Shown in pieces: positions 7,568 to 15,433 of a stretch of DNA of 64,000 nucleotides. The notes below the pieces were generated by a model. It saw nothing but the letters and a program-made list of their open reading frames with translations, made no database searches and was not told where the DNA came from. Source of the DNA: Paenibacillus sp. MMS18-CY102 (lineage in GTDB: Bacteria; Bacillota; Bacilli; Paenibacillales; Paenibacillaceae); the NCBI RefSeq assembly GCF_009789195.1, contig NZ_WSTC01000009.1, positions 62,001 through 126,000 on the forward strand, read 5' to 3'. The translations under genes were made by a program, and so were the position numbers. The stretch's first letter is position 1. Each line of letters starts with the position of its first letter.

Positions 7568-7609
7568 GGTCGATTGTGGTCAGATACTGCCATGATTGAC
7601 CTGTTTTTA
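7568..7609 (+). terminator. Terminator of the decayed upstream gene
   Basis: GGTCGATTGTGG (7568-7579) pairs along 12 positions, three of them G-U, with CCATGATTGACC (7590-7601); TGTTTTTATT follows. It faces the plus strand and has no intact gene to serve, which supports the decayed ORF at 7317-7547. Confidence 0.6.
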
Positions 7610-7727
7610 TTATCACAATTGTAGATTAGAAAATAAGTGGATGCAGATTTAGACAGTTTCGATCATTTACCTATAGCACATCAGGGGCCCTGAGCAGTCA
7701 GCGTAGAGGTTGCCGGGGCAAAAAGTT

Positions 7728-7772
7728 AGGATTAAACTAAAAGGTAAACTAGTTAACCTGCGAACTAATCCT
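7728..7772. promoter_or_regulatory. Nested palindrome upstream of the AraC-type gene
   Basis: AGGATTA (7728-7734) and TAATCCT (7766-7772) flank GGTAAACTAGTTAACC (7743-7758), itself an almost perfect palindrome around AACTAGTT. The RBS GAGAGGAATT of the AraC gene follows. The arrangement suggests an operator or a leader hairpin. Apart from this, 7610-7727 shows no feature. Confidence 0.4.
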
Positions 7773-7792
7773 GCCCGAGAGGAATTAATCTT

Positions 7793-8701
7793 ATGGATTT
7801 AATTAAAGAACCCATTCTCTACAACGACCCTCTGCTTCGCATTCAAGTACGTAGCTTTCATAGTAAGGCCATATGCCAACATGGGTGGCATTTCCATCCA
7901 CAGGTAGAGATTATTGCTGTACGGTCCGGAACGATGGAAATTCACACGCCAGCTGAAGTTTATCACTTGCGAGCGGGAGATGTCTTGCTTCTGGGATCAT
8001 GCCAACCCCATCTCGATCTGAGAAAACCAAACGAAGTGGTTGATTATGTTGTGCTCCAATTCGAGCTGGAGGCATTCATCGATTCCAACATGCTTCCGTT
8101 CCTTCACTTGTTTCAGGAATCTTTGCTGCCGCTAGCCAAGTTAAACATATTGTTTAAAGAGAATTTGGAATTGCGGCAACAGTTCTACAGCACAGTAATC
8201 GAATTGCAACAGGAACATGAACAGATGCAGAGAGGCTATGAGCTGGCGATTAACTATTTGGTGAAAAAATGTATCTTTTTATTGATACGTTATGACCATA
8301 AAGGGCTGTTTGAACATAACCTATCGATGAACTATGCCAAGTTAAAGTTAGTTTTCGAGTATGTGGAAGCGAATTTGTCCGATAAAATAACGGTCGAGCA
8401 GGCGTGTTTCCTCGTCAATTTTAGCTATACTTATTTCCTTAAATATTTTAAACAGACGATGGGCATGACGTTCACTGATTATGTCATCCATCGCAGAATC
8501 AAACATGCAGAACGGCTGCTTCTGACGGAGGACCTCAGTATTGCCCAAATTGCTGAGCAAGTCGGCCTGCCGAACTTATCGCACTTCTACAAGCTGTTTA
8601 ATCGCGTCCATCAATGTTCCCCTAAAAGCTTTAAAGACGCTATCGTCGCCAGAGCTAATGTAACGATTGAAGGCGGGTCTCGGATGATGACAACAGAATA
8701 G
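7793..8701 (+). CDS. AraC-family transcriptional regulator with cupin sensor
   Basis: The 302-residue protein has an N-terminal cupin-type AraC sensor ('HGWHFHPQVEIIAVRSGTMEI' and 'LRAGDVLLLGSCQPH', residues about 26-85) and a C-terminal pair of helix-turn-helix motifs (about 185-285): 'ITVEQACFLVNFSYTYFLKYFK' and 'SIAQIAEQVGLPNLSHFYKLFNR..CSPKSFK'. Such regulators usually activate sugar-use genes on binding a sugar. The next gene starts 94 bases downstream in the same direction and encodes an alpha-glucosidase, so control of that operon is the natural inference. The RBS is GAGAGGAATT before ATG 7793, and a nested palindrome sits further upstream. Confidence 0.9.
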   Translation: MDLIKEPILYNDPLLRIQVRSFHSKAICQHGWHFHPQVEIIAVRSGTMEIHTPAEVYHLRAGDVLLLGSCQPHLDLRKPNEVVDYVVLQFELEAFIDSNMLPFLHLFQESLLPLAKLNILFKENLELRQQFYSTVIELQQEHEQMQRGYELAINYLVKKCIFLLIRYDHKGLFEHNLSMNYAKLKLVFEYVEANLSDKITVEQACFLVNFSYTYFLKYFKQTMGMTFTDYVIHRRIKHAERLLLTEDLSIAQIAEQVGLPNLSHFYKLFNRVHQCSPKSFKDAIVARANVTIEGGSRMMTTE

Positions 8702-8795
8702 CATCATAATGGAGCGGTATCGGATATTGGAAATCGGTTTCTGTGAAGTTACGATAGACGAAGAGATGAAATAACAATCTTCGAGGTGACTTCCT

Positions 8796-10514
8796 ATGGT
8801 GCAAGAAGCAGTTTATAACAGAAAATGGTGGAAAGAAAGCGTCGTATATCAAATTTACCCGAGAAGTTTCATGGATACTAACGGGGATGGCATTGGAGAC
8901 CTGAAGGGGATTACTTCGAAACTTGATTATCTGCGCGATTTGGGCATCGACGTGATTTGGATCTGTCCCTTCTACAAATCGCCAAACGATGATAATGGAT
9001 ATGATATTAGCGATTATTATGCGGTGTCTGAGGAATTCGGAACGATGGAGGACTTTGAACAATTGTTGGCGGAAGCCCATCGCAAGGGAATCAAGGTTAT
9101 CGCCGATCTTGTCTTAAACCATACGTCAGACGAGCATCCATGGTTCGTCGAAGCCCGGGCATCCCAAGACAGCCCTAAACGGGATTATTATATTTGGAGA
9201 GAAGGAAAAGAAAAAAATGAGCCTCCATCGAACTGGGGATCATTTTTCGGCGGTTCTGCATGGGAGTTTGATGAACAATCGAAGGAGTATTATCTGCATA
9301 TTTTCAACAAGAAGCAACCGGACTTGAATTGGGAAAATCCGCTTTTAATTGAGGAGCTTCATCAAATGGTGCGCTGGTGGCTGGATAAAGGCTTAGATGG
9401 ATTCCGTATCGATGCGATCAACCATATTGTCAAGCTGGAAGGGTTCCCGGATGTTGAAGCGCCAGCCCATGAGAAGAACGTAACCGCGCATCATTTTTTC
9501 TCCAATCTGCCTAAAGTGCACGATCATATTCAACATCTCAATCGGAAAGTGTTCAGCGATTATGACATCATGACGGTTGGGGAAGCTGCGAATACGAGTC
9601 CAGAAGAAGCTTTGTTGTATGTGGATGAGAAGCGGGACGAGCTGAATATGGTGTTTCACTTTGAGCATATAAGCATGGACAATAACGGTGAAGGCATCGC
9701 AAGCTGGGAGAAGAATCCTTGGCCATTGTCTCAGCTCAAAGGAATTTTAAACCAATGGCAAACGAAGCTTCACGGCAAAGGTTGGAATGCGAATTTTTGG
9801 AGCAATCATGACCAGCCGCGGGCTGTTTCTCGATTCGGCAATGATCAAGAATACCGTATAGAGTCAGCCAAGCTACTGGCAACGCTGATGTTTATGTTGG
9901 AAGGCACCCCGTATATTTACCAAGGGGAAGAAATCGGCATGACGAATATACAGTTGCCTTCGATTGATGATTATCGGGATAGCGTTACCCATTATTTTTA
10001 TCGCCAGGCACAGAGGGAAGGCTGGGCGGAGAATCGAATCATGGGGGCCATTCATCAAACAAGCAGAGACAACGCCCGAACGCCTATGCAATGGAATGGC
10101 GATGCACATGGCGGATTTACAACCGGAACGCCATGGATTTCAGCTAATCCGAATGCGAGCTGGATTAATGTAGAGTCTGCTGAGCAAGATCCAAACTCTA
10201 TATTGAACTATTACAAGCAATTAATTGCGCTTCGCAAACAATATCTTGTTGCAGTTTACGGCAAATATGAGGCTATGCTCCTTGAACATCCATCCATACT
10301 AGCCTTTACAAGGACTTTGGGGAATGAACAATTGGCCGTTGTCATGAATTTCTCGGCCACTTCAGCACAATTGGACCTCACTGAGGCTCTAGCTGGCAAA
10401 TCGATGCGATTACTGTTATCCAATGTAGATCGCAATACGAATGAAACGTTGGTTGAGGATCGTCTTGGACCCTATGAGTCCAGAATTTATATAAGGGAGG
10501 CCACACCATGCTAA
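8796..10514 (+). CDS. GH13 alpha-glucosidase (oligo-glucosidase type, subfamily 31)
   Basis: This 572-residue cytoplasmic enzyme has all GH13 signatures: 'WWKESVVYQIYPRSF', region I 'DLVLNHTSDEHPWF', region II 'GLDGFRIDAI' with nucleophile Asp206, region III 'TVGEA' with acid/base Glu263, and region IV 'WSNHDQPR' with Asp339. Length and order match oligo-1,6-glucosidases and alpha-1,4-glucosidases that cleave glucose from short malto- or isomalto-oligosaccharides. The residue after the nucleophile is Ala207; in characterised Bacillus enzymes Val there goes with alpha-1,6 and Ala with alpha-1,4 preference, so an alpha-1,4 bias is predicted. The gene has GAGGTGAC before its ATG and overlaps the next gene by 7 bases. 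No sugar transporter is nearby. Confidence 0.92.
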   Translation: MVQEAVYNRKWWKESVVYQIYPRSFMDTNGDGIGDLKGITSKLDYLRDLGIDVIWICPFYKSPNDDNGYDISDYYAVSEEFGTMEDFEQLLAEAHRKGIKVIADLVLNHTSDEHPWFVEARASQDSPKRDYYIWREGKEKNEPPSNWGSFFGGSAWEFDEQSKEYYLHIFNKKQPDLNWENPLLIEELHQMVRWWLDKGLDGFRIDAINHIVKLEGFPDVEAPAHEKNVTAHHFFSNLPKVHDHIQHLNRKVFSDYDIMTVGEAANTSPEEALLYVDEKRDELNMVFHFEHISMDNNGEGIASWEKNPWPLSQLKGILNQWQTKLHGKGWNANFWSNHDQPRAVSRFGNDQEYRIESAKLLATLMFMLEGTPYIYQGEEIGMTNIQLPSIDDYRDSVTHYFYRQAQREGWAENRIMGAIHQTSRDNARTPMQWNGDAHGGFTTGTPWISANPNASWINVESAEQDPNSILNYYKQLIALRKQYLVAVYGKYEAMLLEHPSILAFTRTLGNEQLAVVMNFSATSAQLDLTEALAGKSMRLLLSNVDRNTNETLVEDRLGPYESRIYIREATPC

Positions 10515-12178
10515 CTAAATTTCCAACAAAAGGATCAAACGGTGTGCGATTTGTTTATTATACGGATGCTCCTGTTGATAGTGTTGCTCTAGCAGGGACC
10601 TTTAATAATTGGAACGGCGATAGGCATTACATGAACAGGATGGAAGATGGGATAGGCTGGGAGATCGAATTGCCTATTCTCAAGGGACGGCATCTCTACA
10701 AGTTTGTGGTGAATGGGGAAGCGTGGATTGTAGACCCGTCGAACCCGAGCATATCCGAGGATGCGCAAAATAACTCGTCCATTACCGTAACGGAAGATGG
10801 CGAAGTGCTGATTCGAACAAATGAAATTTCAAAAGAACACCCTGGATATATGTATGAGAACTTCACTGCTCTTGCTAGTCCAGAATGGCTTAGTAAATCA
10901 GTCATTTATGAGCTGCATCTTCGTGCTTTTGGAGAAATCGGTTTCCTTGGATTGGCCGATAAGCTGGACTATTTTGAAGAATTGGGTATCAATACATTGT
11001 GGCTGATGCCATTCAACGAAGTAGGGCATGAACGCAGAATTGGCAAATACGGTGATCCCTATGCGGTAAAAGATTTTTATTCGATCGATCCACAATTCGG
11101 AACGAAAGAAGATTTACTGTTCTTTATGCGTAAAGCTCATGAGAAGGGGATCAAAGTTATTCTGGATTGGGTGTTGAACCGCGCGAGTGTGGATCATATT
11201 CTGACAGGCAGCCATCCGGATTATTTTACGCATAATGAACAAGGCGAGATCTACTATGATGTGCCTAACCGTGAATACTTTGCCGGGTTAGAATTTAGCA
11301 GCCGTGGGATGAGGAACTATGTCATTGAGGCGATGAAATATTGGATTGCCGAGTTTGATTTTGACGGCATTCGATTGGATGATTCGGATATTACGCCTTA
11401 TGATTTCCTCGTTGAGATCAAGCAGGCGCTGCGGGAAGTAAAATCTGATCTCATCTTGATCTCTCAGTCATACGATGAATACCATCATCTTGAATCCTGT
11501 GATTTGACCTATAACGGAAATCCTCGCATTCTTATTGGCCAACTAATTGACGGAACGATTACGCAGGCCGATTTTATAACGATTTATAACTCTTGCAAGT
11601 ACAGCTTCCCGAAAAATGCGCTCAGGATGAATTGGCTTGAGGACAAAGAACAGACGAGAATCTGTGAGCATCTAGGCGCGGAGCATGCAGGGCCTGCTGC
11701 TTCAATCTTGCTGACGCTAGAAGGCGTTCCCCTCGTCATGATGGGACAGGAGTTTAATGAGAATACGTGGGAAACATGGACATCCCTTTTCGATGAATAC
11801 AAACTCAACTGGGATTCGTTTGATGCAAGGATGTTTGAGCACTATAAATTCCTGATCCGCCTTCGAACCAATGAACCGGCATTCTGGGCGGGCGAATTAA
11901 CGTTCGTTCAAAGCTCGGAAAATAGGGTGTTGTCCTACGTAAGGCAGCATGAAGGCGTCAAGTTTTTGGTTATCGTTAATTTGTCAGAGGAGCCTGTGAA
12001 CGTTCAGTTTGATCATGAAACGGTGGCAAGCGAGTTTATCAAAAATGGGCAGAATCTGCTCTATCGTACAGGAAGTGATGATCTTCACACGGAGGAAGAT
12101 GGTTCAGCATTACGGGTGGATCGCTGTGAAACAATCATATATAAAGTGAGTAAATGCATGAATGAGGGGGACCTCTAG
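10508..12178 (+). CDS. CBM48-GH13-like protein with altered catalytic residues
   Basis: Residues 1 to about 95 form a CBM48/AMPK-type glycogen-binding domain ('VALAGTFNNWNG', 'LYKFVVNGEAWIVDPSNPS'). Residues about 130-470 are a GH13 barrel ('VIYELHLRAFGEIG', 'KLDYFEELGINTLWLMPF'), followed by a C-terminal beta domain. The nucleophile Asp291 remains in 'DFDGIRLDDSD', but the region I histidine is Arg225 ('WVLNRAS'), the acid/base Glu of region III is Gln320 ('LISQSYDE'), and region IV reads 'EDKEQTR', replacing the usual Asn-His-Asp by Asp379-Lys380-Glu381. Normal hydrolysis looks unlikely. Start ATG 10508 has AGGGAGG upstream and overlaps the alpha-glucosidase stop. I infer a carbohydrate-binding or accessory pseudoenzyme; an unusual transferase is the alternative. 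Confidence 0.85.
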   Translation: MLTKFPTKGSNGVRFVYYTDAPVDSVALAGTFNNWNGDRHYMNRMEDGIGWEIELPILKGRHLYKFVVNGEAWIVDPSNPSISEDAQNNSSITVTEDGEVLIRTNEISKEHPGYMYENFTALASPEWLSKSVIYELHLRAFGEIGFLGLADKLDYFEELGINTLWLMPFNEVGHERRIGKYGDPYAVKDFYSIDPQFGTKEDLLFFMRKAHEKGIKVILDWVLNRASVDHILTGSHPDYFTHNEQGEIYYDVPNREYFAGLEFSSRGMRNYVIEAMKYWIAEFDFDGIRLDDSDITPYDFLVEIKQALREVKSDLILISQSYDEYHHLESCDLTYNGNPRILIGQLIDGTITQADFITIYNSCKYSFPKNALRMNWLEDKEQTRICEHLGAEHAGPAASILLTLEGVPLVMMGQEFNENTWETWTSLFDEYKLNWDSFDARMFEHYKFLIRLRTNEPAFWAGELTFVQSSENRVLSYVRQHEGVKFLVIVNLSEEPVNVQFDHETVASEFIKNGQNLLYRTGSDDLHTEEDGSALRVDRCETIIYKVSKCMNEGDL

Positions 12179-12179
12179 G

Positions 12180-12941
12180 ATGTACCCCCAATTTGATTTG
12201 ACAGGCAAGGTTGCCATGATCACGGGAGCTAGCAAAGGGATCGGGCATGGGCTTGCAAAAGCGTTGGCTCACGCTGGTGCGAAGGTTGCAGTTGCAGCAA
12301 GAAACCGGGAAGAACTAGAATTATTAGTTTCTGAGATCCGGGCTGGCGGAGGCGTAGCTGCTGCTTTTGTACTAGATGTTCGGAATGTGCAAGAGATTGA
12401 TTCGGTCATCAATCAGGTGAATCTTCATTTTGGAAGATTGGATATTTTGGTTAACAATGCTGGACTGGGCAATAATCATCCAGCAGTCGATGTGACAGAA
12501 GAAGATTGGGACAACATGATGGATGTGAATCTCAAGGGGTTGTTTTTCTGTTGCCAATCAGCAGGAAAGATTATGCTTGCGCAGGGATATGGCAAGATCG
12601 TCAATATGAGCTCACAGGCTAGTGTCGTTGGCATCGTAGACCACGCTGTCTATTGCACCTCCAAGGGCGGGGTAAATCAATTGACGCGCGTTCTCGCATT
12701 GGAATGGTCTTCCAAGGGCGTGAATGTGAACGCAGTCGGGCCAACCTTTACTTATACGCCGGGCAATTCAGAGCGCCTGGATAATCCCGCTTATTTAGAA
12801 GGGGTTCTGGCAAGAATTCCTAACCGGCGTTTGGCTGAGATTAGTGATGTCGCAGGTGCTGTCATTTATCTTGCTTCACCAGCAAGTGATATGGTAACGG
12901 GCGTTACGTTAATGGTTGACGGAGGCTGGACGGCGCAGTAA
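12180..12941 (+). CDS. Short-chain dehydrogenase/reductase (gluconate 5-dehydrogenase/FabG-like)
   Basis: A 253-residue classical SDR: cofactor motif 'TGASKGIGHG', 'NNAG' in 'DILVNNAGLG', catalytic Ser in 'NMSSQAS', and 'YCTSKGG' with the Tyr-Lys pair, then the C-terminal 'VTGVTLMVDGGW'. 'AARN' after the second strand suggests NADP preference. The start is ATG 12180, one base after the previous stop, with AGGGGG at 12165-12170; an ATG at 12162 lies too close to that site. As last gene of the glucosidase operon it may oxidise a sugar or sugar acid, by analogy with gluconate 5-dehydrogenases, but SDR substrate cannot be read from sequence. Confidence 0.88.
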   Translation: MYPQFDLTGKVAMITGASKGIGHGLAKALAHAGAKVAVAARNREELELLVSEIRAGGGVAAAFVLDVRNVQEIDSVINQVNLHFGRLDILVNNAGLGNNHPAVDVTEEDWDNMMDVNLKGLFFCCQSAGKIMLAQGYGKIVNMSSQASVVGIVDHAVYCTSKGGVNQLTRVLALEWSSKGVNVNAVGPTFTYTPGNSERLDNPAYLEGVLARIPNRRLAEISDVAGAVIYLASPASDMVTGVTLMVDGGWTAQ

Positions 12942-13034
12942 AAGACTAGCGCTGAATCAACGTACTCTGCAATCAGCATAATGCTCACAAATCATAGAAG
13001 TGTGGGAACTAGAAGCAACGAAGGCACAGTCCCC

Positions 13035-13063
13035 AAAGCCCGATGTTGAGACAGGGCTTTTTT
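13035..13063 (+). terminator. Terminator of the glucosidase operon
   Basis: AAAGCCC (13035-13041) and GGGCTTT (13054-13060) form a short stem; the T run continues to 13063. It lies about 95 bases after the SDR stop. Confidence 0.65.
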
Positions 13064-13250
13064 AACGGACCGTACAGCCGTTATGGCCCCTCCATATGCG
13101 TCGATTACAAATGTAACGGACTCCATGGCCCTTATTTAGCCAATTTTCTGCCTCACGGTAGTCTTTTTAGCTAAATAAGGGCTGGCAGGTCCGTTAGAGC
13201 AAAAAAGTGCCCGATTTTGGTCAAATAAGGGCTCCTCGGTCCGTTAGAAA
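13064..13250. repeat. Four copies of an intergenic repeat (TAACGGACC...AGGGCCCTTATTT family)
   Basis: Related copies lie at 13064-13084 and 13114-13141 in one orientation (AACGGACC.., TAACGGACTCCATGGCCC then TTATTTAGCC) and at 13165-13198 and 13215-13250 in the other (AAATAAGGGCT..GGTCCGTTAGA). The shared parts are TAACGGAC(C) and the (C)CTTATTT end separated by about 8-10 variable bases, followed by an A/T-rich tail such as TTTTGG or TTTTAG. Nothing else is seen in the 12942-13349 gap beyond two terminators. Confidence 0.75.
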
Positions 13251-13272
13251 TAGATAACCTCATGGATACACA

Positions 13273-13326
13273 AACAACCCCCGAAGCGTCCTGCTACGCA
13301 GTAGCGGATTCGCTTCGGGGGTTGTT
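13273..13326 (-). terminator. Strong terminator of the yxcD operon
   Basis: AACAACCCCCGAAGCG (13273-13288) and CGCTTCGGGGGTTGTT (13311-13326) are perfect 16-base arms. Read on the minus strand the stem is followed by TTTGTG. It sits 24 bases after the stop of the minus-strand gene and may also stop plus-strand readthrough. Confidence 0.75.
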
Positions 13327-13349
13327 CTGTGATCATCTTGCCATCTTCA

Positions 13350-13628
13350 TCAAATCGTGATGTCGGCCCAAAACTCTTCATCGGCATCAAGCGTAATCTG
13401 GGAGCGATATACACGTGTATCGTACTGCTCCAGCATGTAACGCTCGATCGCCTCAAGCAGGTTGGCTTCTACGAGATATTGGCTGCGGCCTTGTACCCAA
13501 ACTTCTGCAGTGAAGCCATACTCCTCATCCCACGACAGCTGCACTTCGACCTCGGTAGGGGAGACGCCCTTCCGGCTTCCGATGTGCAAACAGACGGCAT
13601 TAATGATCTCATCAGTAAGGAGTCGCAT
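13350..13628 (-). CDS. yxcD: YxcD-like DUF2653 protein
   Basis: A 92-residue cytoplasmic protein with the DUF2653/YxcD pattern: 'TDEIINAVCLHIGSRKGVSP', 'EVQLSWDEEYGFTAEVWVQGRSQYLVEANLLEAI' in short overlapping segments, and an acidic C-terminus ('DADEEFWADI'). The family is common in Bacillales and has no known function. It starts two bases after the stop of the membrane-protein gene upstream on the same strand (14053-13631), so the two form an operon that ends at the strong hairpin 13273-13326. Confidence 0.8.
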   Translation of the reverse strand: MRLLTDEIINAVCLHIGSRKGVSPTEVEVQLSWDEEYGFTAEVWVQGRSQYLVEANLLEAIERYMLEQYDTRVYRSQITLDADEEFWADITI

Positions 13629-13630
13629 AA

Positions 13631-14053
13631 TTAGTAACGTCTCCGATTGTCATGGTTGTTTCGGTTTCGTCGGAAGTACTGAATAGCAGCTCGGACTAGT
13701 GCGAACAAAGCGAAAATCGCAAATACGTTAATGAGCAAACCGATTAGGTTGCCGAAAAATCCCATGTTGGAGAAAATGCCGCCGAACAACAATCCAGCAA
13801 GCCCGCCAATCATGAGGCCTTTCATAAAGCTGCCTCCGCTGAAAAATCCTCGTTTGGCGGTCGTATTGGCTGCCGAACCTGATTTGTTGCCAGGATTCGA
13901 CTGGCTTACGTTATTGGTGTCTTTCTTCGGTGTTTGGGTATAACCTTGCTTAGGAGATTTTACGGATCTCCGCGGCTTTGCGTCGGCCGTTTCCGTCACC
14001 ACTACGAAGAGCAGAGTGAAAACCATGAATAAAGCTAGTGCTTTTTTGAACAA
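13631..14053 (-). CDS. Secreted or membrane-anchored small protein with Gly-rich membrane segment
   Basis: The 140-residue product starts at a TTG (complement of 14051-14053) with GGAGGAG six bases upstream. It has a signal peptide ('ALALFMVFTLLFVVVTETADA'), a Ser/Asn/Lys-rich linker of about 45 residues, a glycine-rich hydrophobic stretch ('GLMIGGLAGLLFGGIFSNM'), a second membrane helix ('LIGLLINVFAIFALFALV') and a basic end (RRNRNNHDNRRRY). The hydrophobic module resembles the N-terminal part of bacterial Tim44-like membrane proteins, but the Tim44 domain itself is missing. It is the first gene of the yxcD operon. Function unknown. Confidence 0.75.
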   Translation of the reverse strand: MFKKALALFMVFTLLFVVVTETADAKPRRSVKSPKQGYTQTPKKDTNNVSQSNPGNKSGSAANTTAKRGFFSGGSFMKGLMIGGLAGLLFGGIFSNMGFFGNLIGLLINVFAIFALFALVRAAIQYFRRNRNNHDNRRRY

Positions 14054-14162
14054 ATTAATCTCCTCCAGTTGCCGTTGTTAGGCTCTCGTTGCACTCTAAC
14101 CCTATTACGGCTACAATGAACGTTGGTTTCAAAAATATGAAGATCGGGGGATGCTGCAGTAG

Positions 14163-14702
14163 ATGGAAAAACGTTATCCGCTATCATATATATCCTATTT
14201 GTCCGAATTTCATGCAACACGCGATTTTTTTGAGTGCCACGAGCTGCTGGAAGAGTATTGGAAAGAGCATCCGAATGAGCCGTTAACCGATACTTGGCAC
14301 GGCCTTATTCAGCTGGCGGTAGGCTTGTACCATCATCGCAGAGGCAACTGGGCAGGCGCACTGAAGATGTGGACGCAAGCGCTCATTCGGCTTCACGAGG
14401 ACAAGCTAGAGCAGCTTGGGCTTGATGGAGGCGCGTTATTAAGAGAGTTAACGGAGCGCAGGGATCTGCTGGAACGGGATCATACATACAGCTATATAGA
14501 CATGACGTTGCAGATTCGTGATGCTGAGCTTAAGGAAGCTTGCTTGCAGCAATGCAGGACGAATGGATGGACATGGGGAATGCCGAGCACAGAGGCAGAT
14601 GAGTCCGTGATCCAACGCCATAAAACAAGGGACCGCAGCGAGGTTGTAGCCGCTAGGGCGCTTTCGGCGGAGCAGAAGCGGCACGAGCGAATGCAGGGCT
14701 AG
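14163..14702 (+). CDS. DUF309-family protein
   Basis: A 179-residue soluble protein. Near residue 15 'FHATRDFFECHELLEEYWK' followed by 'WHGLIQLAVGLYHHRRGNWAGA' is the defining DUF309 pattern with conserved His, Glu and Trp residues in a helical bundle. The C-terminal third is charged and variable. No catalytic activity is established; the structure of relatives suggests a small four-helix fold. An RBS-like GGGGG lies about 14 bases before ATG 14163, which is long, so expression may be low. It stands alone and ends at a bidirectional terminator shared with the convergent carbonic anhydrase gene. Confidence 0.85.
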   Translation: MEKRYPLSYISYLSEFHATRDFFECHELLEEYWKEHPNEPLTDTWHGLIQLAVGLYHHRRGNWAGALKMWTQALIRLHEDKLEQLGLDGGALLRELTERRDLLERDHTYSYIDMTLQIRDAELKEACLQQCRTNGWTWGMPSTEADESVIQRHKTRDRSEVVAARALSAEQKRHERMQG

Positions 14703-14727
14703 CTCTTGCAACATGATTAACTAAAAG

Positions 14728-14766
14728 AGGACACCTAACCGCGCTTGCCGCGTGGAAAGGTGTCCT
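14728..14766. terminator. Bidirectional terminator between DUF309 and carbonic anhydrase
   Basis: AGGACACCT (14728-14736) and AGGTGTCCT (14758-14766) form a perfect stem. TCTATAAT follows on the plus strand and CTTTTAG on the minus strand, so it can serve both convergent genes. Confidence 0.7.
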
Positions 14767-14789
14767 TCTATAATTTCGTTCCGGTTTCT

Positions 14790-15365
14790 TTACTCGACTA
14801 CGAGTGCTTGATAACCTTCTGTTACCACTTCAAGCTTGCCAGTCTCTGGATGGACAATCAGCCCGTGCACCGGCGTGTTCGGCGGAAGCAGAGGATGGTT
14901 GCGAATAATATTTACTGAGTTCTCAACGCTCTGGTGAACGTTCTCGAAGCCGCGCAGCCAGCGCATCAGGTCCAGGCCAGAGTTTTTCAGCGTCTTGATG
15001 GTGTCGCCGGATACGCCGCGGTCAACCATTTTGCTAATGCTTTTCTCTGGGTTAATGCCTGTCATGCCGCAGTCATGGTGGCCGATGACGACTACTTCAT
15101 CTGCGCCAAGCTCATAGATAGCGACGAGCACGCTGCGCATAATGTTGCCAAAAGGCTGTGTGACGATAGCGCCGGCATTTTTTATAATTTTGACATCGCC
15201 GTTATGAATGTTCATCGCTTTAGGGAGGAGCTCCGTAAGGCGGGTATCCATACACGTGACGATTACCATTTTGCGATTAGGGAATTTATCCGTCTTGTAG
15301 GGCTCGTACTGCTTGTCTTGGACGAATTGTTCGTTGTACGCAATAATTTGATCTAATTGGTTCAT
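14790..15365 (-). CDS. Beta-class carbonic anhydrase
   Basis: This 191-residue enzyme converts CO2 and water to bicarbonate and a proton. The zinc ligands are plain: 'CMDTRL' gives the first Cys with its Asp-Arg dyad, and 'GHHDCGM' gives His and the second Cys. 'KNAGA' and the helical N-terminus ('IIAYNEQFV') fit the short bacterial type found in Bacillales (YvdA-like). It has no signal peptide and is cytoplasmic. ATG (complement of 15363-15365) is preceded on its strand by GAGGAGGACC. It is a single-gene unit and supplies bicarbonate for carboxylases or pH control. Confidence 0.92.
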   Translation of the reverse strand: MNQLDQIIAYNEQFVQDKQYEPYKTDKFPNRKMVIVTCMDTRLTELLPKAMNIHNGDVKIIKNAGAIVTQPFGNIMRSVLVAIYELGADEVVVIGHHDCGMTGINPEKSISKMVDRGVSGDTIKTLKNSGLDLMRWLRGFENVHQSVENSVNIIRNHPLLPPNTPVHGLIVHPETGKLEVVTEGYQALVVE

Positions 15366-15433
15366 GTGAAGGTCCTCCTCTGAAGGGGTGGGATGTGTAT
15401 ATGAAGGTACAATTAAAGTTCGCTATTATGGGA

